18,948 bases of DNA, from positions 1 to 18,948 of the forward strand of contig JAJYFI010000005.1 in the NCBI GenBank assembly GCA_021790955.1. Direction: 5' to 3'. The translations under genes and the position numbers were made by a program. Below are positions 8,328 through 14,571 of the stretch, one piece after another. The notes below the pieces were generated by a model, which had not been told where the DNA came from, ran no database searches, and worked only from the letters and a program-made list of their open reading frames with translations. This stretch comes from a bacterium. GTDB taxonomy: Bacteria; Elusimicrobiota; Elusimicrobia; UBA1565; UBA9628. Numbering within the stretch: the first letter of the stretch is position 1; each line of letters begins with the position of its first letter.

Positions 8328-9278
8328 TCAAATCCTGACGCCCCAGGCGGACTTGACGATTTCCCCGATCGCGTAGCTCACCCCGACGGCCGCCGCCATG
8401 ACGACGAGGTTGGTCAGGATGCGCCGCCGCAGCTCCATGCCCGAGAGAAAGGACAGGAGCGCCGAGACCGCGACGATCATCATGACCGCGGCGAGAAGGG
8501 AGAACGCGAGGCCCTTGAAGCCCATCGCGACCGGCAGAAGAGGGATGACCGCGCCCAAAAAGTAGCTGACGCCCACGAGCAGCCCCAGGCCCAAGGGATG
8601 CCCCTCCGTCTCCGGCGCCGCGGCCCCGCCGAGAAAGGCGGCCTTGCCGCGCTCGATCTTCTCGATCTCCCGCTCCGAAGCCGAGGCCACGTAGGCCCCG
8701 GCCGCCATGGAGATCGCCCCCGCGACGGAGACCGTGACGCCCGCCATCAGGATGGTGGAGCGGTTTTCGAAGGCGGCGAAAAAGCCGCTCACCGCCCCCA
8801 GGATCTCCACCAGCCCGTCGTTGAAGCCTAAGAACAAGCTGCGGATGCGCTCGGGGTTGATCTTGCGCGCGGCAAGCGCGCTCACCAGCTCGTCCTCGTG
8901 GCGGAACTCGTCCTCCAGCACGTCGCGCACCGCCGGACCCAAGGGGCCGTCCTTGTAGGCCTCCCATACGGCAAGATACTTCTGAACGCCGTGGATCTCG
9001 ATCGCCTCCAGGATCAAATGGACCGCCGCGGGGCCGAAGAGGCGGCAGACGAGGACGGCGGCCTCGAGTTTGATCCGCCTTGGGAAATCGAGCCGGCTGA
9101 TGGTCCTTTTGAAGAAGCCCTGCCAGAAATTAAAGTGCTTCACCTCGACCGGGATGAGCCGGTCGAGCACCGCCCGAGCCTCTCCTTTCTGGATCTCGCG
9201 CAGGCGCCGGTAAAGAGTCAGGTCGAAGAGCTCGTCCAAGATGAGCGAACGCGCCAGCCCCGGGTCGATGTCGGCCAT
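8328..9278 (-). CDS. Ferritin-like (erythrin) / VIT1-CCC1 fusion membrane protein (MbfA-like)
   Basis: Probable iron or manganese exporter of the inner membrane with a cytoplasmic di-iron sensing/oxidising domain. Residues about 10-132 form a ferritin-like four-helix domain with metal ligands Glu16, the ExxH at Glu45/His48 (VEVKH), Glu94, and a second ExxH at Glu124/His127 (DEFRH). Residues about 138-316 match the VIT1/CCC1 transporter: LGFNDGLVEILGAVSGFF, the GAISMAAGAYVASASERE signature, and three further hydrophobic helices. I chose ATG 9278 (MADIDP, with AGGCG six bases upstream); an in-frame ATG at 9302 would add eight residues. The 316-residue length is normal for erythrin-VIT1 fusions such as MbfA, an iron exporter in alphaproteobacteria. 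The glycine-rich gene follows on the same strand. Confidence 0.88.
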   Translation of the reverse strand: MADIDPGLARSLILDELFDLTLYRRLREIQKGEARAVLDRLIPVEVKHFNFWQGFFKRTISRLDFPRRIKLEAAVLVCRLFGPAAVHLILEAIEIHGVQKYLAVWEAYKDGPLGPAVRDVLEDEFRHEDELVSALAARKINPERIRSLFLGFNDGLVEILGAVSGFFAAFENRSTILMAGVTVSVAGAISMAAGAYVASASEREIEKIERGKAAFLGGAAAPETEGHPLGLGLLVGVSYFLGAVIPLLPVAMGFKGLAFSLLAAVMMIVAVSALLSFLSGMELRRRILTNLVVMAAAVGVSYAIGEIVKSAWGVRI

Positions 9279-9420
9279 GGTTTCGCCTACGGCTCCAACC
9301 ATTCCCGCGCAGGCCCCCTTCGGGGGCGCCCCTGCTTGGCCATGGGGGACAGCTTAGCTCATTTGCCGGACGGGAACAATTTCGGCGATCTCATCGGCGC
9401 GACGATCAACAGGGCGCCGG
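9279..9420 (-). other. Leader region of the ferritin/VIT1 gene with a G+C hairpin
   Basis: This 142-base gap between the ATPase stop and the VIT1 start holds a short perfect hairpin, GCCCCC-TTC-GGGGGC at 9313-9327, without a following T run, so it does not look like a terminator. A weak promoter-like pair on the - strand (TTGTTC, 17 bases, TAAGCT) lies in the distal half. An 18-codon open frame (9343 to 9287, - strand) runs across the hairpin. None of these is convincing alone; a leader controlling the metal-transport gene is possible. Confidence 0.3.
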
Positions 9421-10578
9421 TTATTTCAGGCTTCGAACGACGGCCTCCGCCCGACTCAAGGGCAGCGCCTCCATGCGTTCCGCGACGGGATAAGCGCGTT
9501 CTCCCGGGTAGATGACCCACAGCCGCGCGAGCTTCAAGTCCTTCAAGACCATGTGCATGGACTTGGTCGCCGCGGGGGCGTCGCCGTATTTGAACTCGAA
9601 GCCGTAGCGCCTGCCGCCGCGCGAGAGCATCAGATCGAGCTCCGCTCCGCCGTGCGTCTTATAAAAGAAGGCGTCCCTCTCGGCTCCGGCCAGGCGAATG
9701 ACATTGTCGAGGGCGAACCCCTCCCAGGAAAATCCGAGCTTCGGATGCCTCTCGATTTCGGAGCGGCTTTTCAGGCCGAGGAGAGAATGGAGGAGACCCG
9801 AATCCCTGAAATAGATTTTAGGAGCCTTCACCAAGCGCTTGCCCGTGTTCTCGAACCAGGGCTGCAGCTGGCGGATCATGAATCCTCCCGACAGCACGTC
9901 CAGGTAGCGCCGCGCGGTGCCCTCCTGGACCCCCATCGAGCGGGCCAGCTCCGAGGCGTTCCAGATCTGGCCGTGAAGATGCGCCAACATCGTCCAGAAA
10001 CGCCTGAGAGCCGACGAGGGGATGCGGATGCCCCATTGCGGCACGTCGCGCTCAAGGAAGGATTGAATGAAGTGAAGCCGCCAGCGGTGGCCTTGCTCGT
10101 CCGTCGAAGCGAGGAACGCGGGAGGAAAGCCGCCGCGAACCCATAGCCGTTCAAGCCGCCCGGCGCCCGCCTCGGCGCCCGAAAATCCGCCCATCTCGAC
10201 GTAAGCAAGGCGTCCCGCGAGCGACTCCGAAGCCCCCCGGAGAAGCTCCGGGGCGGCGCTTCCCAGAAGAAGGAACCTCGCGGGAAGCGGCCTTCGGTCG
10301 GCCAGCACGCGCAGAACGCGAAAGAGCCCGGGCAGGCGTTGGCATTCGTCGATGACGACCAGGCCCTTCAGGTCTCTCAGCCTCAATGAAGCCGTTTCTT
10401 CAGCGAGCGCCGTCTCCGGGTCCTCCATATCGAAATAGGCGGCCTTCCGGAGGCGGGCGATGCGGCGCGCGAGGCTTGTTTTGCCGCATTGGCGAGGCCC
10501 GACGAGAAGCGTCGCCGGAAAGCTTCGCAAGGCGGACAGGATCGCGCGCTCGACGTCGGGCCTGGGAATCCACGTCAT
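9421..10578 (-). CDS. AAA (AAA_14) ATPase with DUF4143 C-terminal domain
   Basis: Cytoplasmic P-loop ATPase of a very widespread family with no settled function; some members are discussed in mobile or defence settings. The 385 residues show Walker A GPRQCGKTS (27-35), Walker B LVVIDECQRL with Asp76-Glu77, and sensor-1-like LLLGSAAPELL. A winged-helix-like stretch (WNASELARSMGVQEGTARRY) follows, then the DUF4143 domain with a PD-(D/E)XK-like core, AELDLML about residue 313 and FEFKYGD near 329. All core motifs are intact. It is divergent from the MNT gene; their ATGs lie inside one palindrome only 40 bases apart, and the ATG at 10578 has no Shine-Dalgarno, suggesting a leaderless message. The fold assignment is firm; the biological role is open. 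Confidence 0.9.
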   Translation of the reverse strand: MTWIPRPDVERAILSALRSFPATLLVGPRQCGKTSLARRIARLRKAAYFDMEDPETALAEETASLRLRDLKGLVVIDECQRLPGLFRVLRVLADRRPLPARFLLLGSAAPELLRGASESLAGRLAYVEMGGFSGAEAGAGRLERLWVRGGFPPAFLASTDEQGHRWRLHFIQSFLERDVPQWGIRIPSSALRRFWTMLAHLHGQIWNASELARSMGVQEGTARRYLDVLSGGFMIRQLQPWFENTGKRLVKAPKIYFRDSGLLHSLLGLKSRSEIERHPKLGFSWEGFALDNVIRLAGAERDAFFYKTHGGAELDLMLSRGGRRYGFEFKYGDAPAATKSMHMVLKDLKLARLWVIYPGERAYPVAERMEALPLSRAEAVVRSLK

Positions 10579-10618
10579 CCTTGAATATTACCAGTCAAGA
10601 TGGTAATTTTCAAGGATG
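10576..10618. promoter_or_regulatory. Palindromic double promoter between the divergent ATPase and MNT genes
   Basis: A near-perfect inverted repeat, 18-base arms CATCCTTGAATATTACCA and TGGTAATTTTCAAGGATG (one mismatch), surrounds the 7-base spacer GTCAAGA. Both start codons are the outer three bases of the arms. On + I read -35 TTGAAT (10581-10586), 17 bases, -10 TAATTT (10604-10609). On - I read -35 TTGAAA (10613-10608), 17 bases, -10 TAATAT (10590-10585). Each arm thus carries one gene's -35 and the other's -10, and transcription should start at or beside each ATG. It could also be the operator for a regulator. Confidence 0.7.
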
Positions 10619-11080
10619 CTTGGCGCGGTGCGCCGGATCGTACGCGCCGCCCATCCCGACCGCGTCATTCTCTTCGGCTCCGCGGCGCGGGGAGACATAG
10701 GCCCGGACAGCGATTTGGATTTTCTCGTGATCAAATCGGGCGCCGGCCGCCGCCGCGATCTCGCCCGAAAGATTTACCGGAGCTTGTTCGGCCTAAGAAC
10801 CCCGGTGGATGTCATCGTGCGCAGCCCCCGGGAGATTCAATCCCGGCTGCGCATCGGAGACTCCTTCTTCGAGGAAATCACGCGAGAGGGCAGGATCGTC
10901 TATGCCCAGCAGATGGAAGATCGCTGGTTCAGGCCCAAGCGGCGTCAAAATGATCTCGCTCTGCTCGAACAATACGCGGTCGAAATCCGCTACCCGGGAG
11001 CCACGGCGACGCCGGCGGACGCGAAGAAGGCCGTCGCGGCCATGGAGCGCGTCGTCAAAGGCTTGCTTCGCCGGCTCTAA
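10616..11080 (+). CDS. MNT-type nucleotidyltransferase fused to a HEPN-domain remnant
   Basis: MntA-like minimal nucleotidyltransferase, a family that in HEPN-MNT toxin-antitoxin pairs adds AMP to the HEPN toxin. Residues 1-100 have the complete active site: GSAARG (21-26), Asp33 and Asp35 in DSDLDFLVI, and Asp65 in TPVDVIV. From Met101 the sequence changes to what looks like the end of a HEPN protein, including LLEQYAVEIRYPG and a helical ADAKKAVAAMERVV tail. The middle of a HEPN domain, with its R-x4-6-H motif, is absent; no histidine occurs after residue 13. An in-frame deletion joining antitoxin and toxin genes is my reading. The ATG at 10616 sits at the palindrome edge with only AAGG before it. 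A single native MNT gene with a C-terminal extension is the alternative. Confidence 0.78.
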   Translation: MLGAVRRIVRAAHPDRVILFGSAARGDIGPDSDLDFLVIKSGAGRRRDLARKIYRSLFGLRTPVDVIVRSPREIQSRLRIGDSFFEEITREGRIVYAQQMEDRWFRPKRRQNDLALLEQYAVEIRYPGATATPADAKKAVAAMERVVKGLLRRL

Positions 11081-11087
11081 AAGCCGG
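11071..11087. terminator. Short hairpin at the end of the MNT gene
   Basis: CCGGCT-CTAAA-AGCCGG forms a 6-bp stem that includes the MNT stop codon in the convergent gap before the small membrane-protein gene. There is no T tract on either side, so termination activity is doubtful. Confidence 0.3.
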
Positions 11088-11092
11088 AGGGC

Positions 11093-11257
11093 TCAGCGCG
11101 CGCGCCCGAAGGCCGCGGCCGCCGCCGCGGAATCGGGGTTTCTCCCCTCCATGTCGCACAGGTCGACAATGACGAGCGCCGCCGCCGCGAGCGCCACGAT
11201 CACGACCAGAATGGCGATGACCCCGTGCTGCCAGCAAATCTTGGGATCGCGACTCAA
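11093..11257 (-). CDS. Small single-span membrane protein (TTG start)
   Basis: No family recognised. The favoured start is TTG at 11257, preceded by GGAGG with 7-base spacing, giving a 54-residue protein. It has a short polar N-terminus (SRDPKICWQHG), one strongly hydrophobic span (VIAILVVIVALAAAALVIV, about residues 13-31), and a polar, Ala-rich tail. The frame is open further upstream to an ATG at 11344, but that would overlap the end of the beta-barrel gene by 44 bases and has no matching ribosome site. It is 43 bases downstream of the beta-barrel gene on the same strand and may be co-transcribed. It could be chance, although the membrane span together with the ribosome site argues for a gene. 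Confidence 0.5.
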   Translation of the reverse strand: MSRDPKICWQHGVIAILVVIVALAAAALVIVDLCDMEGRNPDSAAAAAAFGRAR

Positions 11258-11300
11258 CCGCCAGCCTCCATTTGATCCTACGCCGACAATTGCGCGCCGC

Positions 11301-12125
11301 TTAGGAACGAAATCCGAATCGTGCGGTGGCGCCAATGAGAACATAGCCGCCGCTTAAGTCCAAACTGACCGCTTTGCCGCCCGAAGTTCCATCCACCGTA
11401 TAGTTGTTGTATCCTCCTCCTGGGCCAAGGTCCATCGAAAGCAAGCGATAACCTGCCTCGGCGACTAGGCCAAAATACTTCCAATAATACCCCGTCGTTA
11501 CAGCAGCGCCCCCGCCGACGCCGCTGCCGGTTATGTTTAACGACGTGAGGCTGCCATTGTAATACCAATTTGCTTGACCAGAGACGCTTCCGATGACGAT
11601 CGACGGCACAAACCCGAAGGCGAAGCCCGTTCCTCCTGCATCGCTCGTCCATCTCATGGGCACATCAACGGAGAAGATCGATGGCTCTATGGACGCGGAG
11701 ACATATGGATTGTAGACGAACGGGTCGTTGTACCAGTACAACTGACCGGACGGCAGATTGCCCGTGGTCGGCGGCGGGACAGTGGGCAAAATGTCCGCAG
11801 TAAGTCCAAGGCCCAGCAAAAAATCCCCAGCGCCATTCATGGCGTGCAGATAGTCTAATTGTAGACTTTGCATATAGGAGGAGCTGTTGTCGCTGTCGAA
11901 TCCGACGCCTCCTCCTCCCTGTAAATAATCATTCATCCAATTCGTGACCCCATTTCCGATCGAGTAGGAATTCTTGCTTAGCGGGAAGTAACTGATCTCG
12001 AAATAGTCCGTCTTTTCCGATTTGGTTTCCTCTTGCGCATCTTTGCTGTCCTGTTGCGCCGCAACCCAGGTCCGCCCTATTAAAAGCACCGCCAAAGCCA
12101 TTAGGAATGTCCTCGAAGTCGTCAT
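11301..12125 (-). CDS. Putative outer-membrane beta-barrel protein, lower G+C
   Basis: Function unknown. The 274-residue protein has a signal peptide (TFLMALAVLLIGRTWVAA, cleavage likely after Ala23) and a Gln/Lys/Glu-rich segment. The mature part is made of alternating, Gly/Tyr/Asn-rich strands such as YYWKYFGLVAEAGYRLLSMDL, ending GATARFGFRS. Alternating hydrophobic residues and the C-terminal aromatic are typical of outer-membrane barrels. The ATG at 12125 follows a purine run (AGAAGGGGGGG). Two 60-base rows counted inside it gave 53% and 50% G+C, well below the first operon, which suggests later acquisition or relaxed selection. It lies downstream of a second barrel gene on the same strand, with a strong hairpin in the 79-base gap. 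Confidence 0.75.
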   Translation of the reverse strand: MTTSRTFLMALAVLLIGRTWVAAQQDSKDAQEETKSEKTDYFEISYFPLSKNSYSIGNGVTNWMNDYLQGGGGVGFDSDNSSSYMQSLQLDYLHAMNGAGDFLLGLGLTADILPTVPPPTTGNLPSGQLYWYNDPFVYNPYVSASIEPSIFSVDVPMRWTSDAGGTGFAFGFVPSIVIGSVSGQANWYYNGSLTSLNITGSGVGGGAAVTTGYYWKYFGLVAEAGYRLLSMDLGPGGGYNNYTVDGTSGGKAVSLDLSGGYVLIGATARFGFRS

Positions 12126-12154
12126 ACCCCCCCTTCTTCGTGTACTTCCAAAGA

Positions 12155-12194
12155 CCCCGTCCGCCGGCGCAGATGCCGGCGCCGGCGGACGGGG
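12155..12194 (-). terminator. Strong hairpin between the two beta-barrel genes
   Basis: Perfect 15-bp inverted repeat (CCCCGTCCGCCGGCG and its complement) with a 10-base loop, starting 10 bases past the upstream barrel gene's stop on the - strand. The strand continues TCTTTGG, a poor T tract. It may terminate partially or protect the 3' end of the upstream message; only 29 bases remain before the next ATG, leaving no room for a new promoter. Confidence 0.6.
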
Positions 12195-12204
12195 GCAAAG
12201 CGCC

Positions 12205-12870
12205 TTATTTGCCTCCGAAGCGGTAGCCGAGGCGGGCCGCGATCGCGAGTTCGCTCCAGCCCCCGGGCGAGAAGTTGCCGCCGCCCGTGATGGCCGGATT
12301 CATCGCGTAGCTTTCGGTCCCGATATAGCGCCAGCGCGCCTCCAGACCCGCGATGATGCTGTGGGGCAGAACGGTTTCAACGCCCGCTCCCACGGAATAG
12401 GCCGGGCTCGCCCAATTGCCGCTAAAAGCCGTCCCAGCCGGAACCGTCGCCTTCAACGAGTTTTCATTAAGCCCCACGCCCGCGACGAGATAGGGATTCC
12501 ATTGGGACTGCGGCATGAACACGTAGCGGCCCATCGCCTCGACGCCGAGGTGATTCGACGTGAAATGCGCCGTCTGCCCGCTGCCGACTCCGATGTCGGC
12601 GCTCCCATACATGGAATCGTCGATGTCCGCCCCGACGCCGATATGAGGGGTCAGCTGATAGATGTACTGGCCCCCAATGAGGAAACCCGGATTTGCCAGC
12701 GAAGTCGGCGACTGGTTGATAATGCCCTTAAGAAAGGGAATCCCCGTTCCCAGGTCCAGGTTCACGATCTGCTCGCCGGCAGTCACTTCCGCGGAGGCGA
12801 ACGAGCCGCCCAGTGCCGCCGCGAGGGCGGCGATCATGACGGCCGTTCGTCTCATTGACTTCTTTTTCAT
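12205..12870 (-). CDS. Putative outer-membrane beta-barrel (porin-like) protein
   Basis: Probable outer-membrane protein of unknown ligand. The 221 residues begin with a clear signal peptide (KKKSMRR, a hydrophobic core to about residue 22, cleavage likely after SFASA at Ala27). A small barrel follows, with alternating strands such as PGFLIGGQYIYQLTPHIGVG, YVFMPQSQWNPYLVAGVG, and the closing strand LAIAARLGYRFGGK. Size and pattern resemble OmpA/OmpW-like 8-strand barrels, but I do not assign a family. The ATG at 12870 has AAGGAG seven bases upstream. A consensus promoter and a 5'-end hairpin in the 174-base upstream region suggest an abundant, stable message, as is usual for major outer-membrane proteins. 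Confidence 0.78.
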   Translation of the reverse strand: MKKKSMRRTAVMIAALAAALGGSFASAEVTAGEQIVNLDLGTGIPFLKGIINQSPTSLANPGFLIGGQYIYQLTPHIGVGADIDDSMYGSADIGVGSGQTAHFTSNHLGVEAMGRYVFMPQSQWNPYLVAGVGLNENSLKATVPAGTAFSGNWASPAYSVGAGVETVLPHSIIAGLEARWRYIGTESYAMNPAITGGGNFSPGGWSELAIAARLGYRFGGK

Positions 12871-12953
12871 TCCTCGTCTCCTTATTAATGGTTTGGATCC
12901 GGCGAGGACAGGAGGCAGCCACAGGAGACGGCCGTCCCATGCCCCTTCCGGCC

Positions 12954-12983
12954 GCCGACGGCGCTTGGAAGGGCGCCGTCGGC
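12954..12983 (-). promoter_or_regulatory. 5'-end stem-loop of the beta-barrel mRNA
   Basis: Perfect 11-bp stem (GCCGACGGCGC and complement) with an 8-base loop. It begins about 3 bases after the transcription start predicted from the adjacent promoter, so it would cap the message's 5' end. Such 5' stems stabilise mRNAs, as in the Escherichia coli ompA leader. It could instead be read as a terminator for the upstream glycosyltransferase, but the promoter lies between the two. Confidence 0.55.
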
Positions 12984-12992
12984 TAGGCGGGA

Positions 12993-13021
12993 ATTATAAG
13001 TAAGTCTATAAGGTTTGTCAA
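12993..13021 (-). promoter_or_regulatory. Perfect sigma70-type promoter of the beta-barrel operon
   Basis: On the - strand, -35 TTGACA (13021-13016), exactly 17 bases, -10 TATAAT (12998-12993), a full match to the vegetative consensus. The start would be near 12986, giving a leader of about 115 bases before the ATG at 12870. The region is A+T-rich in contrast to its surroundings. The rest of the gap up to 13044 is A+T-rich, with no further gene. Confidence 0.85.
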
Positions 13022-13044
13022 TAATAATACTTATAGAGTCTATG

Positions 13045-14127
13045 TTATGGCGCGACCGGGGGCGGCGTCGGCGCCGCTTGCCATCCCCAAGGATCAGACG
13101 AACCCGCCGCCAACAATTGGATGATCGTGCGCTCGACCTCGTCGACGGAGAGCGCCTCCCAGCAGGCCCGCTCGCGGCAGCTCTCCTTGCGGCCCGGAAC
13201 GCCGTCGCAGAGACAGCTCTTCTTGAGGGCAAGATGCCGGGAGCGGTCGGGGTGCGTCCAGCTTAAGGGGTGGCCGGGACCGTAAAGCGTGACGGTCTTT
13301 CTCCCCGCCGCGGCCGCCACGTGCGCCGCGGCGTTATCCGCGCCCACATGGAGATCGGCGCGTTCCAAGAACGCCGCGAGATCCGAGAGCGTCGGAGTGC
13401 CTGGAGCCAGGAGCGGCGGCCGCCGGCATTGGGAGCCGATCGCGGCGATATAGCCTTCCTCGTCGGAAGGAAGGCTCTTGGGCGCCCACAAGAGAAGCAC
13501 GTCCGCCCCGATCCGCTCCTGAAGCCAGTCGATGACGGCCGCCCAGCGTTCGGGGCGCCATCTTTTGTAGGGCGGCCGAGCCGCCGGAGCCATCGTCACG
13601 AGAGGCCGCGAGGGGCGCCGGCGGTTGACGCTCAGAAAATCCAGCGCCCTTGCGCGGGAGGATGTCGGAAGCCGGTAATCAAAAACGAGCGAGCCGCCGG
13701 GGAGGCCGAAGACTTGGCGCAAAAACTCGATCTTTTCCCGCGCCACGTAGCCCGCCTCGCGCCGAACATAGCGCCGGTTGTAGGCCCAGCGGTGGAAGAC
13801 GCGCGCGTAGCCCGCGCGGACGGGAGCCCCCGAGAACGCGGTCAAAAGGGCCGAGCGGGGGTTGCCGAAAAAATCGATCGCCCAATCGTAGCCCTCCCGG
13901 CGAATCTCGCGGAGCATCCCGAGGGGCCGCGCGCGATCATAAAGGATCACGCGATCGACATGCGGCGTCCCGAGCAGGGCCTGATGATGCGGCGCCTCGG
14001 AGAGGAAGTCAAGGCGGGCGCCGGGGAAGGACTCGCGCAGGAGCCTGAGCGCCGGAAGAGCGAGCAGCGTGTCTCCCGAGGCGCGCATCTGGAGAACGAG
14101 GATCTTTCGCGGGCTTGAGGGGCGCAT
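13045..14127 (-). CDS. GT9 family glycosyltransferase (heptosyltransferase-like)
   Basis: Probably transfers a sugar, classically ADP-heptose, to lipopolysaccharide core on the cytoplasmic face of the inner membrane. The 360-residue protein starts KILVLQMRASGDTLLALPALRLL, the GT9 N-terminal acceptor-side signature. The second Rossmann domain shows VTMAPAARPPYKRWRPERW, LLAPGTPTLSDLAAFLERAD and the family signature VGADNAAAHVAAAAGRKTVTLYGPG. A C-terminal Cys cluster (SCLCDGVPGRKESCRERAC) is also seen in other family members. The ATG at 14127 has no Shine-Dalgarno; a promoter-like element places the RNA start within a few bases of it. It is divergent from the XRE regulator gene. The donor sugar cannot be deduced. 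Confidence 0.88.
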   Translation of the reverse strand: MRPSSPRKILVLQMRASGDTLLALPALRLLRESFPGARLDFLSEAPHHQALLGTPHVDRVILYDRARPLGMLREIRREGYDWAIDFFGNPRSALLTAFSGAPVRAGYARVFHRWAYNRRYVRREAGYVAREKIEFLRQVFGLPGGSLVFDYRLPTSSRARALDFLSVNRRRPSRPLVTMAPAARPPYKRWRPERWAAVIDWLQERIGADVLLLWAPKSLPSDEEGYIAAIGSQCRRPPLLAPGTPTLSDLAAFLERADLHVGADNAAAHVAAAAGRKTVTLYGPGHPLSWTHPDRSRHLALKKSCLCDGVPGRKESCRERACWEALSVDEVERTIIQLLAAGSSDPWGWQAAPTPPPVAP

Positions 14128-14136
14128 TGGTGTCCG

Positions 14137-14165
14137 ATTTTATAAATGTCTTCCGGGTTTGTCCA
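14137..14165 (-). promoter_or_regulatory. Probable promoter of the GT9 gene
   Basis: On the - strand, -35 TGGACA (14165-14160), 17 bases, -10 TAAAAT (14142-14137); an overlapping TATAAA at 14144-14139 is the other possible -10. The predicted start falls about 3-4 bases before the ATG at 14127, so the message may be leaderless. Confidence 0.5.
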
Positions 14166-14175
14166 TTAAAAACCC
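14155..14175. promoter_or_regulatory. Candidate operator between the GT9 and XRE genes
   Basis: Dyad GGGTTT-N9-AAACCC lies over the GT9 -35 and directly before the XRE -10, the usual position for an autoregulatory site. The sequence GGTTTGTC(C/A)AT at 14156-14166 recurs at 13012-13022 over the beta-barrel promoter -35. Binding by the neighbouring XRE protein is inference. Confidence 0.35.
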
Positions 14176-14177
14176 TA

Positions 14178-14183
14178 TATAAT
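14178..14183 (+). promoter_or_regulatory. -10 element of the XRE regulator gene
   Basis: Perfect TATAAT on the + strand, 43 bases before the ATG at 14227. I see no good -35 at 16-18 bases upstream; the spot is occupied by the dyad described above, consistent with a regulated promoter. Confidence 0.5.
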
Positions 14184-14226
14184 CTAGAGGGGGGAAGGGG
14201 ACGATGATAGAATCCGGCGGGACATC

Positions 14227-14571
14227 ATGTCGGCGGAAGACATCTATCAGTCCATCGGCCGGAACGTCCGGGCGGCGCGCGACAAGCGCGGGTGGACCCA
14301 GGAGCAATTGGCCGAGAAGGCCGATATGCATCCCGCCTTTCTGGGACAAATCGAGCGGGGCATCAAGAAGCCCAGCCTCAAAACCCTGAAGCAAGTCGCC
14401 GACGCCTTGGGCCTCAAGGCGGGCGATCTTCTAGATGAGACGCTGCCGCGTGAACGCGCCGCGAGAGCCGACCTGGTCTCCGACTTTTTCCGCGCCTACA
14501 AACCCGAGGACTTGAAGGCTTTTTACAAGACCCTGAGGTCTCTCGCGCGCCAGATCAAGAGGCTCGGGTAA
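14227..14571 (+). CDS. XRE-family helix-turn-helix transcriptional regulator
   Basis: DNA-binding repressor or activator of the Cro/C1 type; target genes are unknown. The 114-residue protein has the HTH_3 domain at about residues 8-63: IGRNVRAARDKRGWTQEQLA, recognition-helix region MHPAFLGQIERGIKKPSLKTL, and the closing QVADALGLKAGDLL. The C-terminal 45 residues form a charged helical tail (VSDFFRAYKPEDLKAFYKTL), possibly for dimerisation. It is divergent from the GT9 gene with a 99-base shared control region. The last bases of the gene and its TAA stop lie inside the left arm of the long hairpin repeat. Confidence 0.9.
   Translation: MSAEDIYQSIGRNVRAARDKRGWTQEQLAEKADMHPAFLGQIERGIKKPSLKTLKQVADALGLKAGDLLDETLPRERAARADLVSDFFRAYKPEDLKAFYKTLRSLARQIKRLG

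Noticed and set aside
11055..11237. Alternative - frame across the MNT gene end and the small membrane gene
   Set aside because: No ribosome site, no hydrophobic span, and overlaps the MNT gene; the neighbouring frame has both features.
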